Of a stretch of 64,000 bases of DNA, positions 22,645 to 34,500 are shown piece by piece. The position numbers and the translations under genes were made by a program. Position 1 is the first letter of the stretch; every line of letters begins with the position of its first letter. A model generated the notes under the pieces. It worked only from the letters and a program-made list of their open reading frames with translations. It was not told where the DNA came from and did not search any database. The stretch comes from Chalara sp. BL73 (lineage: Eukaryota; Ascomycota; Leotiomycetes; Helotiales), in NCBI GenBank assembly GCA_918026815.1, contig CAKJVC010000001.1, forward strand, positions 310,001 to 374,000, given 5' to 3'.

Positions 22645-23576
22645 TGGATATGGCGTATAGTTATAGATTCATGATTCAACTTTGGAGCGCAATAGATAAG
22701 TCTAACAGATACAATCAAATTGGTGAAATCACCTACTTCGCATAGAAAAAATATATTTGGTGAGATAATGGAGATAACATGTTAGCTACGCTGCAGCACC
22801 AACTATGTTGCTGGGAGAACGTAAATCCAAAGCATAATCCAATTGTCTCTCCCGTCACGAAACAGAAAGACGGAGCCAGGAACCTTCAAGATATCTAAGA
22901 CTTCTTGTATCACTTAACGTACTTCTGCCAAAATTCAAAAACAGATTGATACAACTGATGCTGAGGGGGGATCCAAAAATTGAACTCCAAATAGCTGTTT
23001 ATACGACAAGCTTAGAGGCATCGATTCATCTCTGCTAAATTCCCATACAATGCCGGAAGGGGCCAACCTAAGGAACAGATGGGTCCCCCTCTTGAAACCC
23101 AGTCGTTCAGATGGAAAAGATTTCTTTATTAAGACATATTAAATATTATGAAGTAGCATGAGAAAGCCAAATCATAAGAACTCAAATACATAAGCTCTTG
23201 CAACATCAGTATCCATTGGGTATGAATTCACTGAAATTGCGCTGTCGGAGATTGTGGTATGAGCCTTGCATAACCAAGAGCCTTTAATGGGAATGAATAT
23301 TATTAAAATTGTGCCCCGAAGCTTGCTATATGAATATGTCATGTACGTAGATATTTGATTGGTGATGCAAAAGAGAGGGTTGATTCTATTTGCTTAACGG
23401 AGGTTCAGTCCCCTTTCCTTGACTAGTCCCGAAGTAGACTAGTTCAATAGAGCAGTCCCGACAAAATCTCAAAACCTCAACATCTCGTGAGGAATTATCC
23501 GAACAGCGTTCTCTGGTATCTCTTACACCTCAACCCTTCTCTCTTCCTTTCATTTAAGCTGCGGACATATTCAAAG
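22645..23576. other. Intergenic: RTA1 3' flank and PDB1 promoter
   Basis: AT-rich, no open frame of interest. The pyrimidine-rich leader CTCTTCCTTTCATTTAAG just before 23577 fits a housekeeping promoter for the PDH gene. Confidence 0.5.
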
Positions 23577-24753
23577 ATGTCGCGACTTCTGCGTCCAGCT
23601 TCTCGTTTTGTTTCTTCAGCGGCCAGACCTGCCCGAAGTGCCTTCCAATCATTTCCCCGAGCTCCGGCCATCGCCCAGAGCAGAGGATATGCAAAGGAAA
23701 CCGGAGTAAAGGAGTATACAGTTAGAGAAGCTCTCAATGAGGCTCTCGCAGAGGAGCTAGAGTCAAATCCTAAGGTGTTTGTCCTAGGTGAGGAGGTAGC
23801 TCAATACAATGGCGCATATAAAGTTACCAAGGGATTACTGGATCGATTTGGAGACAAGAGGGTTATCGACAGTCCTATCACTGAATCTGGGTTCTGCGGT
23901 CTTACAGTCGGAGCAGCATTGGCTGGTTTACATCCAGTGGTAGGTTCACAATTGATGCTAGCCAAATTCCTGGCATGTCGCTGATAAGAAGCAGTGCGAG
24001 TTTATGACCTTCAACTTCGCAATGCAAGCCATTGATCAAATTGTCAACTCCGCAGCAAAGACCCACTACATGTCTGGTGGTATCCAACCTTGCAACATCA
24101 CATTCCGTGGACCCAATGGCTTCGCTGCTGGTGTTGCAGCACAACATTCACAAGATTACTCAGCATGGTATGGTAGCATACCAGGTCTTAAGGTCGTGAG
24201 TCCTTGGAGCGCCGAAGATGCGAAAGGATTACTGAAGGCTGCCATTCGGGATCCCAACCCAGTCTGCGTGCTTGAGAACGAATTGCTCTACGGTCAATCC
24301 TTCCCAATGAGCGAGGCTGCTCAGAAAGATGACTTCGTTCTCCCATTCGGCAAGGCAAAGATTGAGCGTGCTGGAAAAGATCTCACAATTGTCTCCCTCT
24401 CTCGCTGCGTTGGTCAATCGCTAGTTGCTGCTGAGGCTCTAAGCAAAAAGTATGGTGTTGAGGCCGAAGTTATCAACCTCCGTTCAATCAAGCCTCTCGA
24501 TGTTGAATCGATTGTTAAGTCAGTCAAGAAGACTCATCGTCTGTTATGCGTCGAATCCGGCTTCCCAGCTTTTGGTGTCGGCGCTGAGATCCTTGCCCTC
24601 ACCATGGAGTATGCGTTCGACTACCTAGATGCGCCAGCCCAGAGAATTACCGGAGCTGAGGTACCAACTCCATACGCACAGAAATTGGAGGATATGTCAT
24701 TCCCCAATGAGGCTTTGATCGAGAACTATGCTGCAAAGATGTTACGAGTTTAG
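23577..24753 (+). CDS. PDB1: Pyruvate dehydrogenase E1 component subunit beta, mitochondrial
   Basis: E1 beta pairs with E1 alpha in the mitochondrial matrix to decarboxylate pyruvate with thiamine diphosphate. Residues 1 to about 40 form an Arg/Ser/Ala-rich presequence ([20 protein letters not shown]). The mature part shows [89 protein letters not shown] and the C-terminal transketolase domain with [15 protein letters not shown]. Exons are 23577-23939 and 23995-24753. The 55-nt intron (GTAGGT...AGCAG, branch CTGAT) in phase 0 joins HPV to CEFM. Product 373 residues, full length. ATG 23577 gives the expected targeting peptide; the earlier in-frame TTG codon is ignored. The gene is intact, in contrast to some neighbours. 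Confidence 0.97.
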
Positions 24754-25456
24754 ATAGGGATAGGGGAAATGAGATTATAGAGGGAGGTGTCTGTTGGCAA
24801 ATATGTAATTCTATAGGGCTTCTTGTGATAAATAACGGATACCTTTGATGCCCAGGAATTTCTTTCTCGCCCTCGCCTTTCATTCGAGGGCATTGTAGTT
24901 ATCTTCCCGCAGCTGCTCAATTATAATTAGTAAGTAATTCGGACACCGATGTTTCTCTGAGCCGAGAGGGTAAGATCCTGGCTTCCAGACTATCTAGAGC
25001 AAAGGCAGTAGACGACTATTCAGATGAGGTATAACTTCGTTGGTACGTTGGCAAAGTCCTTATAGTTGATCCATATATGTAGCTCATACCCCACGCGCAT
25101 CGCAGCTATTATTCCTAACTTTCCATATAAACCTCCCCCAAAAAACATCAGGATTTTGCAGTCAACTTCAACGTATTCTCCAGATATATGAGCCTAACAT
25201 ACATGGGCAATTTATCTAGTCAAATCACCTCCGTGTTGCGATGTGTTAAATTATGCTAATGCCTTGATCTCCGAAATTGCCTCCATCCTTGAATGGGTTT
25301 TGCCAACACACCACGGAAGCTGGATATTTGTATCTTCCTCTACGGCTCCACCTCGACGTGTAGCTTTTTCTGTCAATTGTGCCAGAGTGGAGGGCTTATC
25401 TAGCCCCGAGAGCCGTGATGACTGTTCGTTCTCCCGGTTACTGAAGCATGTGCCCT
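24754..25456. other. Intergenic between convergent genes
   Basis: 3' flanks of the PDH E1 beta gene and the C2H2 zinc-finger gene. The frames at 25243-25467 (both strands) show nothing recognisable. Confidence 0.5.
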
Positions 25457-26102
25457 TCAATCAGTAGGATTTCTCGGATCATACACCTCATATCCTTCAT
25501 CCTCAGTATCACTCTCCAACCCCTCATCTCCCAATACCTTGACCTCAGCCGTTTTCTTTCCACTCTCCTGCCCTTTCTCCTCCGTAAGCGGCCCCTCCCC
25601 ATCGACTGGCGCGAACGCACTCTTAAATCCTGCCTTCTTAAAACCTGACTTCTTGAAACCTCCCCCGCCAGCAGAAGGCGCACTGTCCCCTCCAAGCTTT
25701 ATAGATATAAGTCCCGATTGTGAGTTCGCCTTGGCTTCTGCCTTTCGTGCTTTGGAGGAGGCCATGGGGTCGCGAGTAAGCTGTTTCATTTCTTTGAGGC
25801 GCTGTTTGTGCGAGTGGTCGTAGGAGGAGAGATGAGCTTCATATTCGTTCATTCGCGCGTAGCCCTTGCTGCACAGCTCGCCTAGATCACTATATTAGCA
25901 ACACTAGAGGGAAAGCTGCGGGAGACGAACAGTAGAAAGACTTGACAGCTTCCCTGGCACTGTCTGTCTTAGGAGCTGGATTTGTAAACCCGCGCTGTGA
26001 TGGCCCGTCAGCATACTTGCATCCGCACCCCATAGTACAGTTCAGCTTACGGGAGGCATCTTGAAAGTATTCCGCAAGGCCCTTGAAACAAGTGTTGTTC
26101 AC
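25457..26102 (-). CDS. Small C2H2 zinc-finger protein (GPATCH8/ZNF804-type finger), start uncertain
   Basis: Two exons are predicted: about 26102-25931 and 25881-25457. A 49-nt intron (GTTCGT...GATCTAG, branch GCTAAT) splits the second-base boundary of a Cys codon. Splicing rebuilds FYCELCSKGYARMNEYEAHL followed by SSYDHSHKQRLKEMK, a single C-x2-C-x12-H-x5-H finger. It is of the kind seen in GPATCH8/ZNF804-like proteins and in small fungal homologues. After it come ISIKLGGD, a Gly/Lys/Phe repeat (FKKSGFKKAGFKSAF) and an acidic tail. Upstream, FKGLAEYFQDASRK and YADGPSQRGFTNPAPKTDSA look conserved. The odd point is the start: the open frame begins at GTG 26102 and there is no minus-strand ATG between it and the divergent Mcp1-like gene. 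The first in-frame ATG is at 26033 (MGCGCKY). Either a non-visible first exon exists, the start is at 26033, or the ATG was lost. Confidence 0.7.
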
Positions 26103-26265
26103 CTTAGTCTACCCAAGCTGTTGTGAAATCCGAAACCTCCAACTTGCTGGAAAATAAGGTATGGTCCAAGCGGGCCGCCCCCAAAGCTTAGACCCGAACC
26201 TGGGGATTTGGTTTCGAGACAAAGTTCACACCAAGACAAGCGTTTACGAAGTTTGAACAGAGGCA
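26103..26265. promoter_or_regulatory. Compact divergent promoter (zinc-finger / Mcp1-like)
   Basis: About 160 nt separate the outermost open codon of the minus-strand zinc-finger gene from the ATG of the plus-strand Mcp1-like gene. Both must be controlled from this stretch, or from sequence within the neighbouring gene. No clear TATA element is seen. Confidence 0.4.
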
Positions 26266-27237
26266 ATGGATCCTCAAAATCCTGTTGCGAACGAGTCTTA
26301 TGAGACTTTAGCCTCTCTACAGAATGTTGATCCGACTCCCCTGCCAGATTCACGGCCAGGATCTATCTCGATACCGCATTTTGAAGCTCCACCGCCGTCA
26401 AGAGCCTCTACTTTTGCATCCTCGCTGGGACTGGGTGGGAAGGGACATAGTTCGGTGTGGTATTGTAAGTTGCCTGCAAGTAACCATGCCATTTCAGGCT
26501 AACAGAAAGCAGTAACACGATTACAGCGTTACTCGTCCTACGTCTTCACAATCTACACTTCTCTCCACATAACCAACACATCTATTATCCCTCTCATAAC
26601 CCGCTCCGTCCCCGCCTCGGAACCTTATCTCCTCCTCACACGTCCTTACTACCAATCCGTCCTCCTTGAGCCTCTTCTCGTCACTCTCCCTATTACGACA
26701 CATATCCTGGCTGGCCTAGCCCTGCGAATACACAGACGGAACGCCAACTTAGCCCGCTACGGCGCTTCTTACCTTCCGATACACAAACGCTTTGAAAAAA
26801 GACTGAAGGTCTGGCCTGCGATATCGTGGTCGTCGATTTCGGGGTATATATTATCGCCCCTGGTGTTGGGACATGCCCTTGCAAACAGAACGATACCGTG
26901 GATCTATGATGGGGGGTCGTCTGGTGTAGGGTTAGGGTTCGTGGCGCATGGATTCGCAAAACATCCATTTCTTGCGTGGACAGGTTATGCGTCGTTAATA
27001 GGCATAGGTGTTGGACATTTCGTGTGGGGTATGGCGAGGTGGCAAGGTTTCTTGCCGGTGGGAAGCGATAGGAAGGCTAAGAAGAGGTGGTGGACTATCA
27101 ATGGCATTACCGTTGCGCTTGCGGCGTTGTGGATGGCCGGTGGGTTGGGTGTCGTTGGACTTGGAGGAAGAAGTGATGGCTGGGTTGGGAAGGGTTACGA
27201 CGAGTTGTATTCGAGGATTCCGCTGTTGAGTTTATGA
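26266..27237 (+). CDS. Mcp1-like (DUF1691) mitochondrial membrane protein
   Basis: Yeast Mcp1 is a multi-span mitochondrial outer-membrane protein with a DUF1691 region; it suppresses loss of Mdm10 and works in lipid homeostasis with Vps13. Here a Pro/Ser-rich N-tail (residues 1 to about 65) leads into LTRLQRYSSYVFTIYTSLHI and hydrophobic spans LLEPLLVTLPITTHILAGLA, ISGYILSPLVLGHAL, WTGYASLIGIGVGHFVWGMA and INGITVALAALWMAGGLGVV. Exons are 26266-26464 and 26513-27237. The 48-nt intron (GTAAGT...AAGCAG, branch GCTAAC) is phase 1 and joins SVWY to LTRLQRY. Product 307 residues. The 3' part would be missed as a separate frame if the intron were ignored. It shares a short divergent promoter with the zinc-finger gene. 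Confidence 0.87.
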
Positions 27238-30200
27238 TGGGTGTGAATATTGGTTGCACAGCGATGGAGTTTGGATGCATTAGAGATGAATACAGAGATA
27301 CCGTGCAGTATGGGTTATGAGCCACTTTCCAGTATCACACAAATTTTATATATAACTGCCAAAATACCCAAAATACGACTGCCTCAGAAAGCTAGAGGGC
27401 TATAATTGGACCTTTGACCTTTCCTTTTGAGGTCCACCAAACTCTTTTCACATTGAGAGAATGCAAGCAATCCTTTCCAGTCGACACTATAGGTTCTAAG
27501 CAAACCAATTGGTCATTTTCCTGCTACCCCCAGACTTCCAACCTATCCCCAGAGGTATGGAGGAGAACAATCAACATCGTATAGTGAGAATAAATCAGAA
27601 AGTTTGCACTATATCCGAAGCTATGACCTGTACAATCTGTATAGCTCCCTGTAAAAAAAATAAAATAAAAGGTCTTGCTCGGCGTCCTCCTGCCAACGAA
27701 ATTACTTCATATCATACTTCTTGCTTGGTACATGGTTTCATGAAGTTACGAGTGATATATATAATATGTGACTCTACTAAGGCAACAGACTTAAAGTTGG
27801 CAATAACAATATTCAGACATGCTCAGTGCATATCATGAACTCCCTTCAGGATCTTAGGCCACCTACAAGTCTTAGGTAATACTCATCAAGAGACTCACGG
27901 ATGATATACCTGTATGGTCTCTTATATACCCTGAATCAAGCCTTCATCACCTCATAGTCTCCTCGATTTTATCCGTCCCTGTTTCTTGTTAACGTCTGCT
28001 TTAGGGAACCAAGTAGATCTTTTATACCTCATATTTCATTTTTGCAACACAACATGTTCACACTCTTCCATATTCACTGATTTCCATATTATATCCTTTG
28101 CTCACAGAGCGCTGCCCTTTAGAATCGTTGGCCAGCGTTCGTATTTAATCTGGCATGTCCTATAGCGCTCTCAGCACAGCCTCTCGTAGATCAGCCAGTG
28201 GTGATGAGTATGGGTTGCTCATTGGAAGCATACCAACAGTAAATATTGACAATTTAAATTTAGATATGAAATTTATGGTATTGCTTTATCTGCAGTTGCC
28301 TATGTGGGGTGTCGACGTTAGATGATGGGCTTAGCTTTGATGGATGACAGATGAAGAGATCTGACAGTATAGGCCAGGGCAACAATGCTTTAATAGCCGA
28401 AGCTTGCTGCTTGGAAACAGGCAGGATACTTTAGCAAGTTTTCGATTCTCCTCTAGGGAGGCCCTTTGAGTACATGACCAGAGCATACACAGTACTTTTG
28501 ATTCAAATTTCGCATAATACAAACGACAGAATTTCTTGTGATCTTAGGCAGCTCATCGTTAAACTTCATTTTCCTCCTTTCCTAAACAGATACTTACAGA
28601 TAACGGTAAGTTGCAGATAATTTGATTGAAAATGGTAAATATACTCTATTACACTAGGATAATGCTTTACAGAAATGGAAGTGTACCTGTAGACATGCAA
28701 TACTCCGGATATATTTGAAAATACCGGTTCTCGACAGCAAGAGTGACAGGCTGCATCTAAATTGGCGTAATGAACCCAAGACAATTCAATGAGAAAGATT
28801 GCAATCGTGTGGGATTTGCTTTGGTAATTGGCTTTGGATATTGCCTGATGCTAAGTCGAATCTGGAAACATGATTACTATGCCTGGAAGCATCCTTGATG
28901 CGCCGAGGACGGTATGGAAGAGACTAGTCATCTCAATCATGGCATCGAGACAAATCGCGTATGCGAATCTCATAGAAACTACTACCTTGCGTAGATGACA
29001 GTGCATTCAGAACTTGTTTGATTCCTGAAGGCCGGGCGATAGAGCAAGATTAATCCATCTTTATATTATATGCTTCATTCCTGCCGTCATCATGACTACA
29101 ACGATACTCCTTAAAGCAAAGCAGACTACTGTGGCGGTCATACGAAAAAAAAAGTAAAAAATCCTATTATCATTTCTTTCTAAGACCCAAAAAGTCATGG
29201 ATCTCGACGTGACCTTCCAAAAATGAACATCAAGCAATGCTCGCCACCACAGGCTTCCATCAACTAAGCACGAGGAACATGGCATGTTACAGAGAAATCG
29301 AAACCCGGATGGAAAGCACCGTCACATATCACGCAAGGCTGTCAAGCACAGCTCCACGCACCATGTAAAACAGAAACCAGCAAAAAAAAGGAAGCCCAAA
29401 GCGAAACAGGTTCATCCCTTGCAGACAGGAATGCAATTCAAATAAGCCTGACATCGAACTACAATGCCCTTATCCCCTCCCCGGGGCGATCATAACAAAA
29501 CAATGAAACAAACCCATCGGCACCCCGATCAGGCTTTTCCCAGATTCCCATCCCAGCTTTTCAAATTACGCATTATCACCCGAGATAACGACGCGATTTC
29601 GCGGCAGCGCGGATAAACACGTTCCCCCTCAGCCGTTCAAATTTCCGAAATGATGGGTTTTGACGTTATCATGTAATTTTATTTTCAGTGCCTTGCTTTT
29701 GCTTCTAACAGGCTCGCGTGGGATTCTGCAAGAAATTTTTTGGGTCCGAGGATTGCGATCCGCGATCTTGCCGTGGATTTGAGACCGGTGATGGGATGGC
29801 GGCGAGGGTGGTGGGGCTGAAACGTTTTGATGGGGCAGGTTACCTACTTATGTTGAGGGATTTGCCTTTCTACTGACGACGTCCGGACGGCAGGGCGGTG
29901 CAGGGGGTAGAGATGAAACATTCGCTCTGCTTGGCTGGGAGGCTTTTGAGATGTTCGCGATAAGACGTATCGACGTCGTTGATTGTGGCTTGAGGTGGTG
30001 AATTATCAGGTTGAATGCTATGATAACACATGTCAACAAATATGATTATTAAAGTTTCGAGACCCAAGACTTCGGAAATTTGCCAGAGAGGTCGGGCCCA
30101 GTAAAGAAGCTTTGGAAAGCCATCACTGGAACGGGAGCTGTTGCGTGGGCAGTGGGGTTGGGTTTGAACTGATATTTTTGTTTTGACCATTTTTGGGTGC

Positions 30201-30464
30201 GGACTATATACAAAAGACATTATCTAGCAAGTGAACTATTCGATCGCTATGCCGCCGATAAATGCAATCCCAAATATTAGTCCTTCCAGACATTCTCCAT
30301 GTTCCTTTTCCCAGTCATTACAACGTCATCGTCCGATAATAACACCGAAAAATCATAAACAAAAAAAAATCGTCCCATGTCCCCTGCACATAAATGACTG
30401 TGCCATTGCCGTGTTTCCAAACTCCCATGACCGCTACCCTGAATGAAGCCGCAAAGCCTCAATT
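27238..30464. other. 3.2-kb gene-free stretch
   Basis: No supported protein gene. The frames at 27509-27838, 29061-29285 and 29848-30220 are short, low in family resemblance and lack convincing splice partners. It is AT-rich to about 29.4 kb, then GC-richer (29.5-30.2 kb). I see no tRNA-like cloverleaf or obvious repeat, but could not search systematically. Confidence 0.45.
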
Positions 30465-31568
30465 TTACAAGAGGAAAACAGCACCAAGACCGGCGAGCGC
30501 AAAGGCAAATGAGGATCCAATAATGTTTCCACTGGCGCCACTGCCGGCAATGTCGGATGGTAGAGCGGTGGCAGCTGGGGTGGTGACGGTAGCGTTGGGA
30601 GCTTGGATTTGTCCATCACCGATTTGAGTGATGACGCCTCCAATTGGGGCAGTGCCAGTTGGTGCTTGGATCTGTCCGTCACCGATCTGAGTGATAGGCG
30701 TAGGAGCGGCAGTGCCAGTTGGTGCCTGAACCTGTCCGTCTCCAATCTGGGAGATGACGGGGCCAGCGGTAGCAGTAGCAGTGGGTGCTTGAACCTGTCC
30801 ATCACCGATCTGGGTGACTGGGTTGGGGGCAGCAGTTGGGTTCTGGATCTGTCCATCGGCAATCTGGGAGACTAGGCCGGTGGGCACGTTTGGCTGTCCA
30901 TCTGGTAGCTCGGAGACTGGGATGGCAGTGCTGCCTTGGATCTGTCCGTCGGCAATCTGGGTGACGGGGGGGATGACAGCACCAGTGCCAGTGACTTGTC
31001 CATCGCCAACCTGCCCAACATTGCCAGAGCTGCTTGAGCAAGGAAGAATGGTGATGAGGATGGGGTCACATTGTGGTGCCCAGTATCTGTCGTAGAGGTT
31101 GTAGAAAGTGCCGCTCAAGCATTGGTAGAAGATAGCTGATCCACCAAGAGCGAGAGAGCCGTTGCTACCAACAGAGAAACCACCTGTGTAGATGGCGCCG
31201 GCTTGGGGTGGTCCATCGAATTGGAATTGGTAGTTGTCCGCAATGTATCCGATACGTCCTTGAGCATCGGTCAAAACACCACCAGCGAGAGACAGGGTAA
31301 GAGATCCCTCAGCATTGCAAGTGCGCTATTATGTATGTTAGATATATTGAAACTTCAAGGTAGACCATGACATATGATTTACCTTCTCCAGATCACGCTT
31401 TGCGACGGTGCTGTTGACAGCAGTGATCTCAAACTTTCCGCTATAGTCAGGTGAGAAACCTGTCGGGGCAGAAGAAGTAGGAGTGATTGTCTCTGTGACA
31501 GCTTGGGGCATAGGAGAGGTATAGGCAACTGAGGCCAAGGCACCAACAAGAGCGAGTGTGGAAAGCAT
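30465..31568 (-). CDS. Cell-wall protein with PIR repeats and probable GPI anchor
   Basis: A 348-residue secreted protein. Signal peptide is MLSTLALVGALASVAYTS. A Kex2-type KR precedes the Cys domain (KRTCNAEG, FYQCLSG, APQCDPI, TILPC: four Cys). About eight PIR-type units follow (consensus Q-I-x-D-G-Q-I/V-Q): QVGDGQVT, QIADGQIQ, ELPDGQPN, QIADGQIQ, then QIGDGQVQAPT-like units separated by TATAT/TGTA spacers. The end SGASGNIIGSSFAFALAGLG plus a hydrophobic run is a GPI-attachment signal. Exons are 31383-31568 and 30465-31325. A 57-nt intron (GTAAAT...ATAATAG) lies in phase 0 just after LEK. PIR repeats in yeast form alkali-labile ester links to beta-1,3-glucan through a repeat Gln. The order here (Cys domain first, repeats after, GPI signal) differs from yeast Pir proteins. 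Only the repeat array could vary easily by slippage. Confidence 0.9.
30600..31015 (-). repeat. PIR-repeat coding array
   Basis: Tandem degenerate units encode (V/I)(T/S)QI(G/A)DGQ(I/V)Q plus spacers. The four downstream-most units are the most alike, suggesting recent expansion at the C-terminal side. Complementary codons make the plus strand look like an open frame, which is not a gene. Confidence 0.8.
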
Positions 31569-34500
31569 CTTGAGCGAGTGAAGATGTAATTATGTGTAGG
31601 AAAGAGTCAATTAACAAACGAACGAGAATTGACTGTAAAAAACACGAGCAATGGGCTTAAATATTTCACGGATCGGGCTTGAAAAGAAAACACAGGAGGC
31701 GGGGGGTTGGCCGAGTATAAGTAGGGAGGTTGACCTGACTACACACTACTGCACTTTACTCCGTCAACTTAGGTATACTGCGGTCTCTAGTGAACCTTGT
31801 AGAAAAGGAGGCAAAGGAGGCGTGAGGTATGATTTGTAGCGTTCTGCGATATAAGGCCCTGTCACCCGTGTGTTGTTCCCGGTAGCAGCAGCTTTGTTGC
31901 TCCTACTGAACGGCGCAGTTTCGGAAGATAGACCAACGGAGTGAGCAGGGGCGGACTTACATACCGAAATAGCAATCAATGGGTTCGACTTAATGTAGTC
32001 ATCATCACTGACCTATCACAATTTTCGCTAATAAAAAGATTTCATTTGTTTACATATTGACCAAGACCAACCCGAGAAGTGTCTAGGTTGCATAGTGTTG
32101 GGATGATGATGGGAGGGTTGGTAGTGGGTACGAGTGCAAATCGATTTTGCTGGAGTAACGACGTCGTCGTTATGGAGGGGTTGCTAGAGCTGCTAAAGGG
32201 CTACTGAGGATAAAAATGGGGTCATAGAGGGGAGATGGCTTGACAAGCCTCCATGCATGTGCCATAGCTTCGCAGCTAACACTGCCGCTACGGACTTAGC
32301 CTCAGAATTATCAGAAAGTGGCCGGTTGGAATAGCCGCAAACAGTGAAGAACAACGTGATTTTACAGGGGGGGCATACACGGAATACACGGATGCTACAG
32401 TAGGGCAAGACATAAGCATCTACCATGTAAACCAACCCCATGAAAAGGGCTCTTCTCGGGGAGGAAGTTGAGCGTGGTTGGTGATAAGAGAAAGATCTGA
32501 AATCTATGATGTATGTGACTCTACGAAGTGGTTGGGCATTCGAATATCAATTACCCAACAAACATTAGAATATAGGTCATAAGAAGGGGTTGGAGGGGCC
32601 GACTAGAGCCTGAAGGTGGTTGAAATCATCTGATCGGCTGTTGTAAGGACTTTGAGCGCACTTTGCAGTGGACTGTCGTCTGCGGCTGGGGAGGTTCGAA
32701 ACAAATGATTTGCATGGCTCCACCGCCCCCAGAGTATTTCCAAGCTTTTGGCGAGCAATCCTCCGATAAGAACCCGGGGCTAAGAGCAATAATCCCCAGA
32801 ACATTAACCCTCAAGAATATCCTCCCTTTGGGATCATTTATGTCTTCGCTCGTATTACTATTCGGGGCGCAAGAAGCGCTTCTTCCAGAACTGAAGGCTG
32901 GCTGACTCTATTCGGCTGTCGACTCTTCCAGAACGTCGTACTGTAAAGCCAATCAGCTATTTTCAGTGGGCCTGATGTTGCATCGTAGAGCTAAGCATGC
33001 AGTGATGCAGTGATATTTGCTTCTGGCGATCGCTACAGGGATACCACTCCTTACTAGCACTGCCCAGAGTTTCAACAATACCCTTGTAAAGGATCAATTC
33101 TGTTCTCATTGGCGAATCGCCATTATTTTTGGTAGGAGATAGTGGATACATCGACAAGACACCGTTGAAAAGAGGCTTTTGTTGGCGCACTACCATAAAC
33201 TGCTCAGAGGGGTGACTTTGGCGACGGAGAAAAAATCCGAGCAAAATAGGTTTACTTGGAATTCCTGGCTCATAGGATTAATGTTGTTTAGATGATATTT
33301 TGTTTTGATGTGCCGTATCACCTTGGTTGTGCTACTATGTAACAGACTTTCAGACACAGATGATAATATGTGTGCGCTTTACAAGTTGTTCTAGATTATG
33401 CCTTTCAATACTGGGACAGTATTGAGCTTATCTTTGATTCTGTACGGTATTCTATCTGAGCAATTGAAAGCCTCCAGGCTTGGGCTTTGATTCGCATATC
33501 AGGATGTTAACGAACCATTTTCCGAGCACCTGGGTCGCTGAAAATTGGTGTCCGAAACACACCGTTCGTGGGTATTGAGGATTTTCAGCGCGGCCTGTCT
33601 TAACAGCCCACATCAGCATTACGATGCAGCTCGACAAAGAATTTAGTAGGGAAAGCTTTTCCAGTTGCCTTGAGAGAACAGCTTACATGAATCCACATGC
33701 CGATCTCCGTAGTGGGAGGCAACCACGACTCATGGTAGCTGGCACAACGCTTCCCACTCTTGAAAGAACACATTATATGTAGACTGAGTAACTATCTTGC
33801 TGGTCCACAACTTATGACGAGAGGTTTACGCGTACGCCCAATGTATATCAGGCAGAGAAAACACCCTCAGTAGTGATATAGTTGAGACTAACCAAATGTT
33901 TTCGAACCCACAAGTGCAGGAAAATGATGACAAGAAACACAAAGGCAGTGGAAAGCGAACTCAATTTTAATTTCAATTTCAAATCCTCCAGAATATTATA
34001 GAAATAGAGACCTCTGAGCCGGCAAGCATGCGTTTCTTTTCCACAAAGGAGAGCCTCAGGCCGGCGGCGACTAGTAATCAATACAACGCAGCTGGAAGTG
34101 AATAAGCAATAACTTTTTAAGAACGATAATCTGAAGACACTTGCCGGTGGTAAAATTGGGGAACGCAGGTCTTTCCGTCTCAGTGTACTATCCTCAATTC
34201 CAGCCAGCGAGATTTGTCGTGGCGGTATTGCTGGCATTATTGATTATCGTCCTCCTAAACATGCGCTGGGGCACCAAAGTCAAGTTGATGCGGTAATTGA
34301 ATGCATCGTTCTAATGCAGCCACAACCATGGTTATGTATGCGCCAAGTGGCTGGTTCTACGGGCCGCTGCCTGAGGATCTCGGCCGCCCGCAGCCACGGT
34401 CTAGGCACCAGTCACGGAGAAACTTGGCATACAAAACTTGTCTGGTATATTTCAAGACATACTTCTTATTCACAAATCTGGTCTCAGTTGTTGTCGTTGG

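Noticed and set aside
26024..26062. A second intron in the zinc-finger gene starting CGTAAG after DASR
   Set aside because: The only AG acceptors nearby give a frame shift or an intron of about 35 nt, so the sequence is read through as coding.
30603..31095. Plus-strand open frames rich in Asp/Leu/Ser over the PIR array
   Set aside because: They are antisense shadows of the repeat codons and have no independent start or family match.
33848..34237. 129-residue minus-strand frame with ATG and one hydrophobic segment
   Set aside because: No recognisable family, AT-driven composition and isolation in a gene-poor stretch; insufficient support.
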